A stretch of DNA of 64,000 bases. It comes from Termitidicoccus mucosus (GTDB lineage: Bacteria; Verrucomicrobiota; Verrucomicrobiia; Opitutales; Opitutaceae). Positions within the stretch are counted from its first letter, which is position 1. Each line of letters starts with the position of its first letter. The stretch is from positions 3,720,001 to 3,784,000 of the forward strand of contig NZ_CP109796.1 of assembly GCF_038725785.1 (NCBI RefSeq), in the 5' to 3' direction. A program made the translations under genes and the position numbers. The notes beneath the pieces were generated by a model. The model was not told the DNA's origin. It searched no databases and was given only the letters and a program-made list of their open reading frames with translations. Positions 17,880-27,091 of the stretch are shown one piece after another.

Positions 17880-18740
17880 ATGTCTCTCGCACCCGCAGCT
17901 CACACTCCGCCTGCCGCCGTCGCCCACCACGACGACGCGGCGGCCAGCGGCATCCCGAACAAAAAGCTCTTCATGTGGGCCTTCCTTGCGTCGGACTGCA
18001 TGTTTTTCGGCGCGCTCATTTCCACGCATCTCATCTACCGCCTGCATCCGCCGCCGGGCTCGCCGCATCCGCGCGACATCTTCAGCATCGAGCTCACCTC
18101 CTTCTCGACCTTCATCCTGCTCATGTCGTCCCTGTTGATGGCCATCGCCGTCAACTCCATCCAGAAGGACCAGGTCCGCGCCACCCGCCACAACCTTCTC
18201 GGCACGATCTTCTTCGGGCTCATCTTTCTCGGCTGCCAGGTGTATGAGTTCCGGCACTTCGTCCATGAGAAAGACCTCACGCTCTCCAACGGCATCTTCG
18301 GCTCCACCTTCTACACGCTCACCGGCACGCACGGCTGCCACGTCGCCATCGGCGTCCTCTGGCTGATCCTCATGTATATCCGCAGCTTCAAGCCCGCCGA
18401 TCCCGCCCGCCCCTGGCTCGCGCTCGCCGTCGCGCACTTCGCGATCTTTCTCGTCGCCATCATCGCCGGGATGGCCGCCGTGCTCGGTTTCGTGCACGCC
18501 GTCGAGGCGCACGGCCTCATGGGCGCGCTGGTCGAGTTTTTCAACGGCAACATGGTCCCCTTCCTCGTGACCCTGCTCGCCCTCACCGGGCTTGCCGTGT
18601 TCGGGCGCTACACCGGCCCGGTCGATTTCGGCGAGCCCAATGCCATCGACGTCGAATCCATGGGCCTCTACTGGCATTTCGTGGACATCGTCTGGATCGT
18701 CATCTTCACCGCCGTGTATTTGATGGAATACGTTCCCTGA
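17880..18740 (+). CDS. coxC: Cytochrome c oxidase subunit III
   Basis: A 286-residue membrane protein with about seven helices. Family marks are LFMWAFLASDCMFFGALISTH near the N-terminus, VYEFRHFVHE (conserved Glu), and GTHGCHVAIGVLWLI. The last helices end in YWHFVDIVWIVIFTAVYLME, the usual subunit III end. The start at 17880 (MSLAPAAHT) is preferred to an in-frame ATG at 17817. The gap upstream holds short AGTAACAAG-type repeated words. It stabilises the oxidase and the proton uptake path. Confidence 0.95.
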   Translation: MSLAPAAHTPPAAVAHHDDAAASGIPNKKLFMWAFLASDCMFFGALISTHLIYRLHPPPGSPHPRDIFSIELTSFSTFILLMSSLLMAIAVNSIQKDQVRATRHNLLGTIFFGLIFLGCQVYEFRHFVHEKDLTLSNGIFGSTFYTLTGTHGCHVAIGVLWLILMYIRSFKPADPARPWLALAVAHFAIFLVAIIAGMAAVLGFVHAVEAHGLMGALVEFFNGNMVPFLVTLLALTGLAVFGRYTGPVDFGEPNAIDVESMGLYWHFVDIVWIVIFTAVYLMEYVP

Positions 18741-18750
18741 CCCATTCCCG

Positions 18751-18849
18751 AATCTTTCCTCTTTCCTCTTTATCTTTATCTTTCTTCCGGCGCCACCCGG
18801 CGCGCCCAATCCAGAGAAAGAGGAAAGATAAAGAATAAAGAGAAAGATT
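18751..18849. repeat. Family B inverted repeat between coxC and coxD
   Basis: A CT-rich arm (18751-18786) and a GA-rich arm (18813-18849, AGAGAAAGAGGAAAGATAAA...) are imperfect reverse complements around a GC-rich loop. The GA-rich arm is nearly identical to the right arm of the 57393-57547 element. In transcripts the arms could form a hairpin inside the operon, which might adjust the level of coxD. Confidence 0.8.
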
Positions 18850-18877
18850 ATAAACCTCATCCTCATCTTCTCCTCCC

Positions 18878-19243
18878 ATGCCCGCTCCATCCATCCACAC
18901 CCACGAGGGCAAATTTCACCTCTTCATCCAGATCGCGATGCTCCTCGCCGTCATCACCGGCCTGGAAATCATCATCGTGTATCTTCCCATCGCGAAATGG
19001 ATCGTCGTCGCCTCGCTTGTCGTGCTGTCGCTGGTGAAATTCCTCTTCGTCATCTTCGCCTTCATGCACCTGCGCTGGGATCGGCGCTTCTGCACGATCC
19101 TCTTCTTCATCGGACTGTTTCTCGCGACCCTCATCGGCTGGGCGCTCCTCTCCCTTTTCAACTCCGAATCCAGCGCCCCGCTCGAAACCGCCGGGCTCAC
19201 CCGGTCCGCGCCAGCCGCACCGAGCGCACCTGGTATTGCGTAA
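18878..19243 (+). CDS. coxD: Cytochrome c oxidase subunit IV (prokaryotic, CtaF/CoxD-like)
   Basis: A 121-residue protein with three hydrophobic segments (IAMLLAVITGLEIIIVYL, WIVVASLVVLSLVKFLFVIFAF, FCTILFFIGLFLATLIGWALL). The middle segment ends in VKFLFVIFAFMHLRWD, the signature of the small prokaryotic subunit IV. The Pro/Ala-rich tail overlaps the 3' end of the convergent mannosidase gene by 47 bases. It closes the coxBACD operon and probably assists assembly or stability of the complex. Confidence 0.9.
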   Translation: MPAPSIHTHEGKFHLFIQIAMLLAVITGLEIIIVYLPIAKWIVVASLVVLSLVKFLFVIFAFMHLRWDRRFCTILFFIGLFLATLIGWALLSLFNSESSAPLETAGLTRSAPAAPSAPGIA

Positions 19244-22200
19244 ACGGCACGCGCAGCCCGCCGTCCGCGTCCGTCGCCCGCGCGGCGGATTCCTCCGGCT
19301 CCCCGTCCATCGTCGCCGGCATCGCGCTCCATCCCGGCGCCGGACGGACAAACGCCGTCCCGCCGCGCCCCTGCGTCTCATGGAGACGCAAAATCCATCC
19401 GTCCCGCACCGGCTCGGCCCACGCGGGGACCAGCGACGGCGCGCCGTCAACCGACCGCAGCCCCGCGCTCGCCGCCGGACCTTCGTGCGGCACGCAAGGG
19501 GTGAAAAGCGTGTCGGCCAGCAACGCCGGCTGCGTGTCGGGCGCGCCGTCCGCCGAGAAATGCGTGAGCGCCAGCCGCGCGCAGTGCCGCCCGAGGTCGG
19601 AATGCACCGGACGGCCCGGCGTCTCGCGGATTTGCGGATGATGATCGGCCTCGGTCACGAACGCGCTGCGCAGCAGGCTCACGCCCGCGACACCCTCGCG
19701 CACCGACACGCCGTATTTCGCCTCGCTCACGATGGACAACCCCTCCGCATGCGCGTCGTCGAGCACGGTCAGCCAGCGGCTCATGGGCAGCTCCCAGTTC
19801 GCCTCCTCGCGTGCGTATCCCGGCCATTGCCCGCGCAACACGCTGCCGAACGGCGCGCCGAACCGCGCGTCCCGCCCCGCGTAGCGCGTCGCAAAAATCG
19901 CCTTCATCCACATGAGCGGGTCGTGCCAGTCGATGTCGTAGTCCACGCGCAGCACCGGCTCGTGCGCGGTCAGCGAATAGCGCGCGATCACGCGGCTCTT
20001 CGCGCCCACGCGCCACGGGAAACTCACGCTGGCCGTCAGCCCGTCCACCGCGACCACCGGCGCGCCGTCCGGACGCGCCTCCTGCCCGGCGACCAGCGCC
20101 GTGCGGTCAACGTCCCACGCCGCGAAATCCGCCGGATGATCGGGATACGCGACGAGTCTGCCGGTGCCGGCGTCGAGTGCGACCTCGCGTCCGTCCACCA
20201 TCAGACGCGTGAGCAGGCTGTCCGCCTCAAATTCGGCGCGCACGCGCTCGTTTTCCAAGAAATCAACCCCGCCGCGCGGCGCGTTTGCCTCGACTGTTTT
20301 CAGCTGCCCGGCCGGCGCGCCGGAAAGCGGCGGGAGTTCATAACAACGCCCGCCGTCCGTCCACGTGCGCGTCACCGCGAGAGGGTTGAACCATCCGCGC
20401 GCAGACTCATGTATTTCCGGAGGGGCGACCTCCGTGTCGTCCGCATTCGCTGGAGGACGGCACGGAGGCCGTCCCTCCATTTTGCCCGACGACAGCACCT
20501 CCGCCGCGCCGCCCAGCGCGTCCGCCGCGAGCTGTTCCAATTCGGGAATCGCCCGCGCGTAAACCTCCCAAATCGAGCTGCCCGGGATGTGGTCGTGAAA
20601 TTGCGAAAACACCAGCCGCTTCCACGCGTGCGCGCCCACCGGTCCCGCGCCGGTCGCGGCGTGCGCGGCCTCCTGGATTTGCAACGCGCGCTCCAGCGCG
20701 CGAAACGCCGCCTTCAGCCGCCCGTGCGTCGTGAACACGCCGCGGTGCAGCTCCAGCAGCAGTTCGCCCGTCACGGCCGGCAGCTCGTCGCGCACCGCGC
20801 CCAGCCGGTCGAAAAACGCCTCGATGCCGCCCCATTCCACGCGCGGCACGCCGGCGAGGCTGCGCACGCGGCGCGCCCGCTCGAGCATTTCCTCCGTCGG
20901 CCCGCCGCCGCCGTCGCCGTAGCCGGTCGGCACGAGAAACTCGGGATGCACGGCGGCCTGCTGATGGTGCAGCGCGTCCTCGCGCAAACGGCGGATGTCC
21001 ACCGCCTCGTTGTAATCGTGCAGCAGCACGATGTGCGCCGCGACCTCCGAGCCGTCGGCCCCGCGCCAGCGGAAGCTCGTGTGCGGAAACCGGTTCACCG
21101 TGCTCCAAGAAAGTTTGGTCGTGAAAAAGCCCTCCACGCCGCAGCCGCGCAGAAGCTGCGGCATGCAACCGCTGTAGCCAAAGACATCCGGCAGCCAGAA
21201 CACCCGCGCGCGCCCGCCGCCGCGCAGCGCCGCAAACTCGCGCTGCCCGATGCGCAGCCCGCGCAGCAGCGCCTCGCCGCACGGGAGCTGCGTGTCGCAC
21301 TCCACGTAGCCCGCGCCGGTCGCCTCCCAGCGTCCCGCGGCGATGAGCCCGCGCACGCGCTCGTGCAACGCCGGCGCGTGGCGGCGCACGGCCTCGTAGC
21401 TCGCCGGTTGCGAATAGCCGAAGCGAAATTCCGGATACTCCCGCAGCAGCCGCGCCTGCGTGGCCCAGGTGTGGATGGCCTTGAACTCGCCCACGCGCTC
21501 GGGCCACAGCCACACGAGGTCGATGTGCGCATGCCCGGTCAGCACCGCCCGTAACGCATCGGGCGCGGCGGGGAAATCGCGCATGATTTTTTTCAGCTCC
21601 GCCGAAAACGCCTCCGACCCGTCGCGGTCGAGCGCATCCACGGCCCGGTCGAGCAGCCGGCACCAGCGCCGGAAAAGCGGACTCGCCCGCAACACCGGCG
21701 GCGTGAACCGCACCGGATCGGTGAACACCTTCGGCGTCGGTCCGACCGGCGCGGGCGGCTGGAAATCGCGATGCTCCGCCTCCAGCACGTCGAGCAACAC
21801 CTTCAAGTCGTTCCACGCATCCCATGCCAGGTCATCGCGCGCGAACAGCCGCGGCGGCGCGAACCGGCTGCCGCGCTCGTCGAGCGGCGAGGCCTCGCCG
21901 GCGAGCCAGATGGCCGAGCGGATGCACACCGCCTCCACCAGCGCCTCGCGCGCGCCCGCCGGCAGCGGGCAGTATTTGTGCGCCACGTCGAGCCCGGACC
22001 AGGGCTCGACGTTTACATACAACGTCGCCTCCGCTTGGTCGCGCCATTCGAGATAGCGCGTGCGCTTGTCCCCGTCCGGCGCGGCGGGCAGCGCGAGCCG
22101 GAACCAGCGCTGAGCGTATTTCGGCCCCCAGTGAAACTCACCGGCGTCGTTCAACACCACCGGCGAAAAATCGACGCCGGCGAGCTGCCCCGGCACGCGA

Positions 22201-22349
22201 AAACCGGGCTCGGGGAAACTGCGCGTCTGCGCGATTTCGATGCGCGCGGCCTCATCCGGCAGCGGCTGCCAGATGCGCGCCTGCAAACGCCGCGCCGCCT
22301 CGGCGACGCGCGCGGGAATGAGCTGCGTGAGAAAAGTGCGTGGAAGCAT
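19197..22349 (-). CDS. Alpha-mannosidase, glycoside hydrolase family 38
   Basis: A 1050-residue enzyme of normal GH38 length. The catalytic domain shows the zinc site HxD in GHAHIDLVWLWPE. The nucleophile Asp lies in FWLPDVFGYSGCMPQLL, and a further metal His in HIVLLHDYNEA. The GH38 middle and C-terminal beta domains follow (VSFPWRVGAKSRVIARYSLTAHEPVLRVDYDIDW in pieces). It removes alpha-linked mannose from glycans. There is no signal peptide, so it probably acts in the cytoplasm on imported oligosaccharides. Residues about 625-644 are encoded by an inserted palindromic element (GKMEGRPPCRPPANADDTEV), lying near the join between domains. The gene ends inside coxD on the other strand. Confidence 0.92.
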   Translation of the reverse strand: MLPRTFLTQLIPARVAEAARRLQARIWQPLPDEAARIEIAQTRSFPEPGFRVPGQLAGVDFSPVVLNDAGEFHWGPKYAQRWFRLALPAAPDGDKRTRYLEWRDQAEATLYVNVEPWSGLDVAHKYCPLPAGAREALVEAVCIRSAIWLAGEASPLDERGSRFAPPRLFARDDLAWDAWNDLKVLLDVLEAEHRDFQPPAPVGPTPKVFTDPVRFTPPVLRASPLFRRWCRLLDRAVDALDRDGSEAFSAELKKIMRDFPAAPDALRAVLTGHAHIDLVWLWPERVGEFKAIHTWATQARLLREYPEFRFGYSQPASYEAVRRHAPALHERVRGLIAAGRWEATGAGYVECDTQLPCGEALLRGLRIGQREFAALRGGGRARVFWLPDVFGYSGCMPQLLRGCGVEGFFTTKLSWSTVNRFPHTSFRWRGADGSEVAAHIVLLHDYNEAVDIRRLREDALHHQQAAVHPEFLVPTGYGDGGGGPTEEMLERARRVRSLAGVPRVEWGGIEAFFDRLGAVRDELPAVTGELLLELHRGVFTTHGRLKAAFRALERALQIQEAAHAATGAGPVGAHAWKRLVFSQFHDHIPGSSIWEVYARAIPELEQLAADALGGAAEVLSSGKMEGRPPCRPPANADDTEVAPPEIHESARGWFNPLAVTRTWTDGGRCYELPPLSGAPAGQLKTVEANAPRGGVDFLENERVRAEFEADSLLTRLMVDGREVALDAGTGRLVAYPDHPADFAAWDVDRTALVAGQEARPDGAPVVAVDGLTASVSFPWRVGAKSRVIARYSLTAHEPVLRVDYDIDWHDPLMWMKAIFATRYAGRDARFGAPFGSVLRGQWPGYAREEANWELPMSRWLTVLDDAHAEGLSIVSEAKYGVSVREGVAGVSLLRSAFVTEADHHPQIRETPGRPVHSDLGRHCARLALTHFSADGAPDTQPALLADTLFTPCVPHEGPAASAGLRSVDGAPSLVPAWAEPVRDGWILRLHETQGRGGTAFVRPAPGWSAMPATMDGEPEESAARATDADGGLRVPFTQYQVRSVRLARTG
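20419..20478. repeat. Family G palindrome inserted in frame in the mannosidase gene
   Basis: The 60-base unit starts GGAGGGGCGACCTCCGTG and ends CACGGAGGCCGTCCCTCC, with inverted halves. It equals 20 codons, so the mannosidase frame is kept. A half copy (ACGGAGGTCGTCCCTCC) lies inside the ferrochelatase gene near 44597. Confidence 0.85.
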
Positions 22350-22400
22350 GGGATGGAAAAAATTTATGACGCCATTGATGAATTAAAATACCCTTTTGGT

Positions 22401-22479
22401 GGAGGGCCGAGCTCCTGCGAGGCCGTCGCGGAAAAACGCCGCGTATAACCGCGACGGCCTCGCGGGAGCTCGGCCCTCC
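22401..22479. repeat. Family F inverted repeat, 31-bp arms
   Basis: Arms 22401-22431 and 22449-22479 match over 31 bp with one mismatch (start GGAGGGCCGAGCTCC). The loop is 17 bases. The sequence to the right (GTTCGGAATTGGTAT, 22496-22510) is the reverse complement of the left flank of the family A elements, so the outer ends may be shared by both families. It lies upstream of the mannosidase gene. Confidence 0.88.
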
Positions 22480-22537
22480 AGAAGAGTGAATTTCGTTCGG
22501 AATTGGTATGACGCCCCGGATAAAGGAGCTTCTGACG

Positions 22538-22564
22538 AAAAAGAACGGCCCCTTCCGGGACCGT
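22538..22564 (-). terminator. Rho-independent terminator of the modular hydrolase gene
   Basis: On the minus strand, an 8-bp stem (22545-22552 with 22557-22564) with a 4-base loop is followed by a T-rich run (GTTCTTTTTCG). It lies 37 bases after the stop codon of the large secreted hydrolase, at the end of the carbohydrate cluster. Confidence 0.8.
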
Positions 22565-22600
22565 CCTCGCGTGATTGATTCGGAAAAACCTCGCTGGCTT

Positions 22601-25600
22601 CTACTCAACATATCTCTTGCGACCGCAACGGCGCAGCAGCAGCAACAAGCCCAGCACACCCGCCAGCCATCCACTGGGCGCGCCGCCACCGGTGTCGAAA
22701 TCACCGTCGGAAAGCGGCGGATCGTTGCCGGTCACGGTCAATGCCAGGCGGTCGCTGCTCCTGCCGACTTCATTGGCGGCAATCACCGAATACACCCCGG
22801 CATCGGCGGTGCGCAGCGAGACGATTTCCAAGGTTGCCCCGGTGGCGCCGGAAATCAGCGCGCCATCCTTATACCATTGATAGGTGGCGGACGGCGAGGC
22901 GCGCACGGTGCCGTCAAAGGTGACTGTCGCCCTCGTGGCGGCACTGGTGTTTGCGAGCGGAATGACCGGCGCCGGACTTGCCAGGATAATACGCACGGCG
23001 GCATTCCCCGTATCCATCACATGGACAAATCCGTCCGGATTGATCGCGATGCCGGCGGGCCCGTTGAGCTCGCCATCCGCGTTGTCGGCGACCGTTGCCG
23101 TCTGCCGCGAAACCGGATCATACGCGCGCACCTTGCCGCTTCCGGTATCGGCGATGTAAACCAAGCCGGACGCGTCGATGGCGACCGCCTCCGGTGTGCT
23201 CAATCCTGTCGCGGCAGTCGTCACCGCGCCGGTGGCCAGGTTGACCTCCTTCAGGGTGTTGCTCGCGGCGTCCGCAATATAGAGCCTGCCCGTCGCCTCG
23301 TTGAGGGCGAGGCCGGCGGGCGAGTTGAGACCGGTTTCGACCAGCGTTGCGATTGTCCCGTCCACGGCGATTTTCCTGAGTTTGTTGGTGTCGATTTCGG
23401 AAACATACACGGTGCCGTCACCCGCCACGGCCAGGCCGCCGATGTCGCCAAGCCCGGCGGCCAGGGCGGGCGTCACGGGCGTGCCGTCGGCGTGCAGTTT
23501 CGTGATGCTGCCGTCGCTGGCGCCGACGTAGAACGTGCCGTCGCCGGCGATGGCGATCGCGGTCGCATTTGCGATGGCCGCAAAGGTGGAAACGCTGTCG
23601 TCGGTCACCGCGATTTTCTTGATGGCACCGGCATCCACGACGAAGAGGTTGCCCGCGGCGTCAAACACGCCGGCCGCCGGACTGTTGAGGGCGGGCGTGT
23701 TTTCCACGACGGACTCGACCTCCACGATGCCCGCGATGGTGATGACGATCTCCGCGCGTGCCGAGCCGGCTGCATTGGCGGCGGTCAGCGTGACGTTGAA
23801 TTTTCCGCTGATCGCCGGCGTGCCGGAAATTTCGCCGGTGGATGCATTGAGACTCAGCCCTTCGGGAAGACCAGTCGCGGTGTAACTGGAGGGGAGGTGG
23901 TTCGCCGTGATTTGGTAAGTGAAGCCGGTGCCGAGGGAGCCGTCCGCCGTGGCGGAGCCGGAAATCACCGGGGCATATCGCACCGGGTTGATGGTGAGCG
24001 CCAGCGTCGCGGTGTCCGCCCCTTTGCTGTTGGTTGCGGACAGGACGATCTGGCTGGAGCCGGAGGCAGTCGGTATGCCGGCGATTTCACCGGTGGCGGG
24101 GTCGATGGACAGTCCGCCAGGCAATGGCGAGGCGCCGAAAGCGTCCGGTTCGTTGGTGGCCGTGATGTTGTATAGGAACGGCTCGCCGACATAAGCCGGG
24201 GCGGCGGTGGCGCTGGTTATCACCGGCGGGAAAAGCTCCTCGGCGATGGTCATCACCAAGGTCGCCGTGCCGGTGCCCGCCGGGTTGGTGGCGGACAGCC
24301 CGACATTAAAGGTGCCGGATTGGGCGGGCGCGCCCGAAATCAAGCCTGTCGCAGTGTTTATATTAAGACCGGAAGGCAGCCCGGTCGCGCCATAACTGGC
24401 GGGCGAGTGGTTTGCGACGATCTGATAGGAAAACGGCTCGGCCACCGCCCCCGACTTCGTGAGCGCGCTGGAAATGACCGGACTCAGGCTGGCGCCAGCG
24501 ACTGGATGGCTCGGAACTCCCTCGCCCGCGGCGGCGCCGATGGATGCGACGGTGTAATAATAAACGGTATCGGCTGCTGCGGCGATGTCACTATAAGTGG
24601 TGGCGGCGAGGTTCTGCGCCAGCACCGTCCACGGGCCGGCCGGAGCGGGTGCGCGACGGACCGTGTAGCCGGTTGCGCCGGTCACGGCGCTCCATGACAG
24701 CGTGAGCGGCGGGCTGCCGCTGGTCGCCACCAAGCCGGCGGGCGGACGTGGTTTCACCAATACAAAACGAACGGCATCGGCAATGACGTAGGTGCCCGCG
24801 GCCGTGCCGTCATTTTTAATCACCACGCCACCCGCAGCACCTGCCGCGCCGGCGGCGAAATCATACGTGCCGAGCAGCATCCACGTGCCGCTGTTGGCCT
24901 TTTGGTTGACGGTCACGGAATGGGTGCCGGCGGTGTCCGTGATCTCAACCGGGGTATTATTCGGCCGGTTGCCGTTCGCCACCCATCGTATATAAACATC
25001 GTAGCCGCCGGCGGTGGCGATGGCGGGCGTGAACGCGGCGCTTTTGCCGCCCTTGCCGGCATTCCCGTCATGAAGGTAATTCGCCCCGTAAGAATCCAAG
25101 GGAAACTTGGTATTGCCAAAAGGCGCCGAGACAGAGGCGGTCCACGCGCCGGTGAGCGTGACAAACGGCGCGCCATCGAGATTGTCTATGATGGACTTGA
25201 ACGGTACCGCCGAGACCGGCGCCGATGCCGCGCTTTCGCCGCCGGGCGCGACGGCGGTGACAGTATAATAAACCGGCGCGCCGTCGGCCAGGCCGGTGTC
25301 GGTGTATTCGGTGGCGGTGATGCCGGAGGAGACAGTGGTATAAACACCGTCGGCGGCGGTGGCGCGTTTTATAATATATGAATCCGCCTCGAAAACGGGA
25401 GCCCATTTGAGCGTGATTTGCCCGGCGGCGGGAGTGGCGCGCAAACCCGCCGGCGCCGATGCCGCGCCGCCCGACGCCGAGGCGCCCAGGCGCACAATCG
25501 TGACGCGGTCGGTGACGGCGACGCTGAGCGCGCCGCCGGCGATGGGCGCATCCGTCGCGCTCATCACTCCGGTGTCATCGAGGGTGAAGATGCGCGCGCC

Positions 25601-26944
25601 CTGGATGGAGGCGGGAAGGGCAAGCGAGACGGTTTGCGGCGGGTTGTCGAATATTGCGCCGTCGGTGGTGGCGTTGTAACTTGATATTCCGAGCCAGAGG
25701 CAGAGGTAGAAATCGCCGTTGCGTTTCTGGAAAAGCGCGGAGCACACGTTGCCGGTGTCGCCGGACATGGTGTAATCAAGCGTGCCGGCGGCAAACGCGG
25801 AGCCGGGGTCTTTCAAAACAGAGAGCAGGTTTTTTACGGCGTGATAAGCCGGTTTGGGGGCGAGGTTGTTTTGTATCAGCCCGAAATTCTGTTCATTCAC
25901 CGTGGTCGGCGCCGGCGGGTCCACGCTGACATTCCAGCCCTCGTCCACCAGTTCGTAGGCGGCGGTGACGGCGAAACCCTTCAGGAAATGCGCCAGAAAA
26001 TAACGCGGCATGTAGCGCCCCTGCACGACGGGAGGCCATACTTGGGGGGATGCCCCGGACACCGTCGGCGCGCCGCCTTCCGTGACAATCATCCCCTTGC
26101 CGGGCGCCTGCGCTTGCGCGCAATTTTCAATCACAAAATCAATGCCCCGGATGGTGCCGGTCTCCGGCTCTCGCCCGTAATAATAATGATGAATGTTGCT
26201 GTAATCCACATGGGCGCCCAGATCGCCGGTTTTCAGGTAAGGCGAGTCGGCCTCCGTCACCGGCGCCGACTGCGGTGTTTGAAAAGATGGCCCGATGAGC
26301 GGAATGTCCGCGAGGGCGGGGTCGGCGGCAAGCCGGGCCTTCGCGGACGCCGTGGCGGCCTTGATATAATTTATATAATAAGAGTCCGACGCCGGGTCGT
26401 CGGAAAGCGTCGCGGTGTCGCCGGGGTGCCAGCGGGTGGCTGCGCGCTGGCTCGCGCTGTCGAGCTCGTTGTTCATCTCGACAAACGCGACCGTGTCGCG
26501 CCCGGCCTTGCGGATAAAATCGTCGATATTATACACCGGCGTCGTGGCGTTGCCGTAGGACTCGCCCGCGGCCCAGTAGTTGGGGTCGGGACGGAGGCCG
26601 GCGGCGGGATGGATGGTAATGATGCTCTTCACCCCGGCGTCGGCGAGCCACTGGATGCGTTTGATAAAATCGTCGCTGCTGCCGGTGTCGCGAATGTGGC
26701 GGATGCCCGAGTCCACCAGCAAGTCGGCGAGCTGGTCGAACTTCGCCATATAGACATCCGGGAACGGCGTGGTCGTGCTCCCGCCCTTGCGCCAGTGGGT
26801 GGCGACGGCGGTGGAGGCGACAAAGCTGTCCGCCTGGCTGGCTTGCGCCGGCTCGGCGACGACGTCGGGGACGGGGAGCAGGGGCGCGCACACGGCGGCG
26901 GCCAGCGTCATCCAGGTCCACTTCAGGAGGGGCGTTTTTTTCAT
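22601..26944 (-). CDS. Large secreted modular glycoside hydrolase-like protein with NHL repeats
   Basis: A 1447-residue protein with a signal peptide (MKKTPLLKWTWMTLAAAVCA, cleavage near AEPAQA). Residues about 40-480 resemble a clan A TIM barrel: a candidate acid/base Glu lies in FVEMNNELD (E160) and a candidate nucleophile in MIVTEGGAPT (E289). Fibronectin type III-like domains follow, with a golvesin/XLY-type beta domain (GTHSVTVNQKANSGTW). Three putative Ig (He_PIG) repeats come next (PLPGGLSIDPATGEIAGIPT type). Then come NHL beta-propeller-like repeats (GRLYIADAASNTLKEV) and an Ig-like domain. The C-terminus is Gly-rich, then GGAPSGW, a hydrophobic helix and RRCGRKR, a sorting-signal layout. 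The exact GH family and substrate are uncertain. It ends the cluster. Confidence 0.85.
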   Translation of the reverse strand: MKKTPLLKWTWMTLAAAVCAPLLPVPDVVAEPAQASQADSFVASTAVATHWRKGGSTTTPFPDVYMAKFDQLADLLVDSGIRHIRDTGSSDDFIKRIQWLADAGVKSIITIHPAAGLRPDPNYWAAGESYGNATTPVYNIDDFIRKAGRDTVAFVEMNNELDSASQRAATRWHPGDTATLSDDPASDSYYINYIKAATASAKARLAADPALADIPLIGPSFQTPQSAPVTEADSPYLKTGDLGAHVDYSNIHHYYYGREPETGTIRGIDFVIENCAQAQAPGKGMIVTEGGAPTVSGASPQVWPPVVQGRYMPRYFLAHFLKGFAVTAAYELVDEGWNVSVDPPAPTTVNEQNFGLIQNNLAPKPAYHAVKNLLSVLKDPGSAFAAGTLDYTMSGDTGNVCSALFQKRNGDFYLCLWLGISSYNATTDGAIFDNPPQTVSLALPASIQGARIFTLDDTGVMSATDAPIAGGALSVAVTDRVTIVRLGASASGGAASAPAGLRATPAAGQITLKWAPVFEADSYIIKRATAADGVYTTVSSGITATEYTDTGLADGAPVYYTVTAVAPGGESAASAPVSAVPFKSIIDNLDGAPFVTLTGAWTASVSAPFGNTKFPLDSYGANYLHDGNAGKGGKSAAFTPAIATAGGYDVYIRWVANGNRPNNTPVEITDTAGTHSVTVNQKANSGTWMLLGTYDFAAGAAGAAGGVVIKNDGTAAGTYVIADAVRFVLVKPRPPAGLVATSGSPPLTLSWSAVTGATGYTVRRAPAPAGPWTVLAQNLAATTYSDIAAAADTVYYYTVASIGAAAGEGVPSHPVAGASLSPVISSALTKSGAVAEPFSYQIVANHSPASYGATGLPSGLNINTATGLISGAPAQSGTFNVGLSATNPAGTGTATLVMTIAEELFPPVITSATAAPAYVGEPFLYNITATNEPDAFGASPLPGGLSIDPATGEIAGIPTASGSSQIVLSATNSKGADTATLALTINPVRYAPVISGSATADGSLGTGFTYQITANHLPSSYTATGLPEGLSLNASTGEISGTPAISGKFNVTLTAANAAGSARAEIVITIAGIVEVESVVENTPALNSPAAGVFDAAGNLFVVDAGAIKKIAVTDDSVSTFAAIANATAIAIAGDGTFYVGASDGSITKLHADGTPVTPALAAGLGDIGGLAVAGDGTVYVSEIDTNKLRKIAVDGTIATLVETGLNSPAGLALNEATGRLYIADAASNTLKEVNLATGAVTTAATGLSTPEAVAIDASGLVYIADTGSGKVRAYDPVSRQTATVADNADGELNGPAGIAINPDGFVHVMDTGNAAVRIILASPAPVIPLANTSAATRATVTFDGTVRASPSATYQWYKDGALISGATGATLEIVSLRTADAGVYSVIAANEVGRSSDRLALTVTGNDPPLSDGDFDTGGGAPSGWLAGVLGLLLLLRRCGRKRYVE

Positions 26945-27091
26945 GATGCGTTGCGAGGGTTTGCGAATGATTAAACTGGATCCCGGGGGATCGGGCTTGG
27001 GAACGCGGGTGATTCTTGCGGACGGGGGCCGGGGGACAATCCAAGTGCGGCGCGGCGGGACAAGGGCAATTCCACGGGTGGAACGCCGGGC

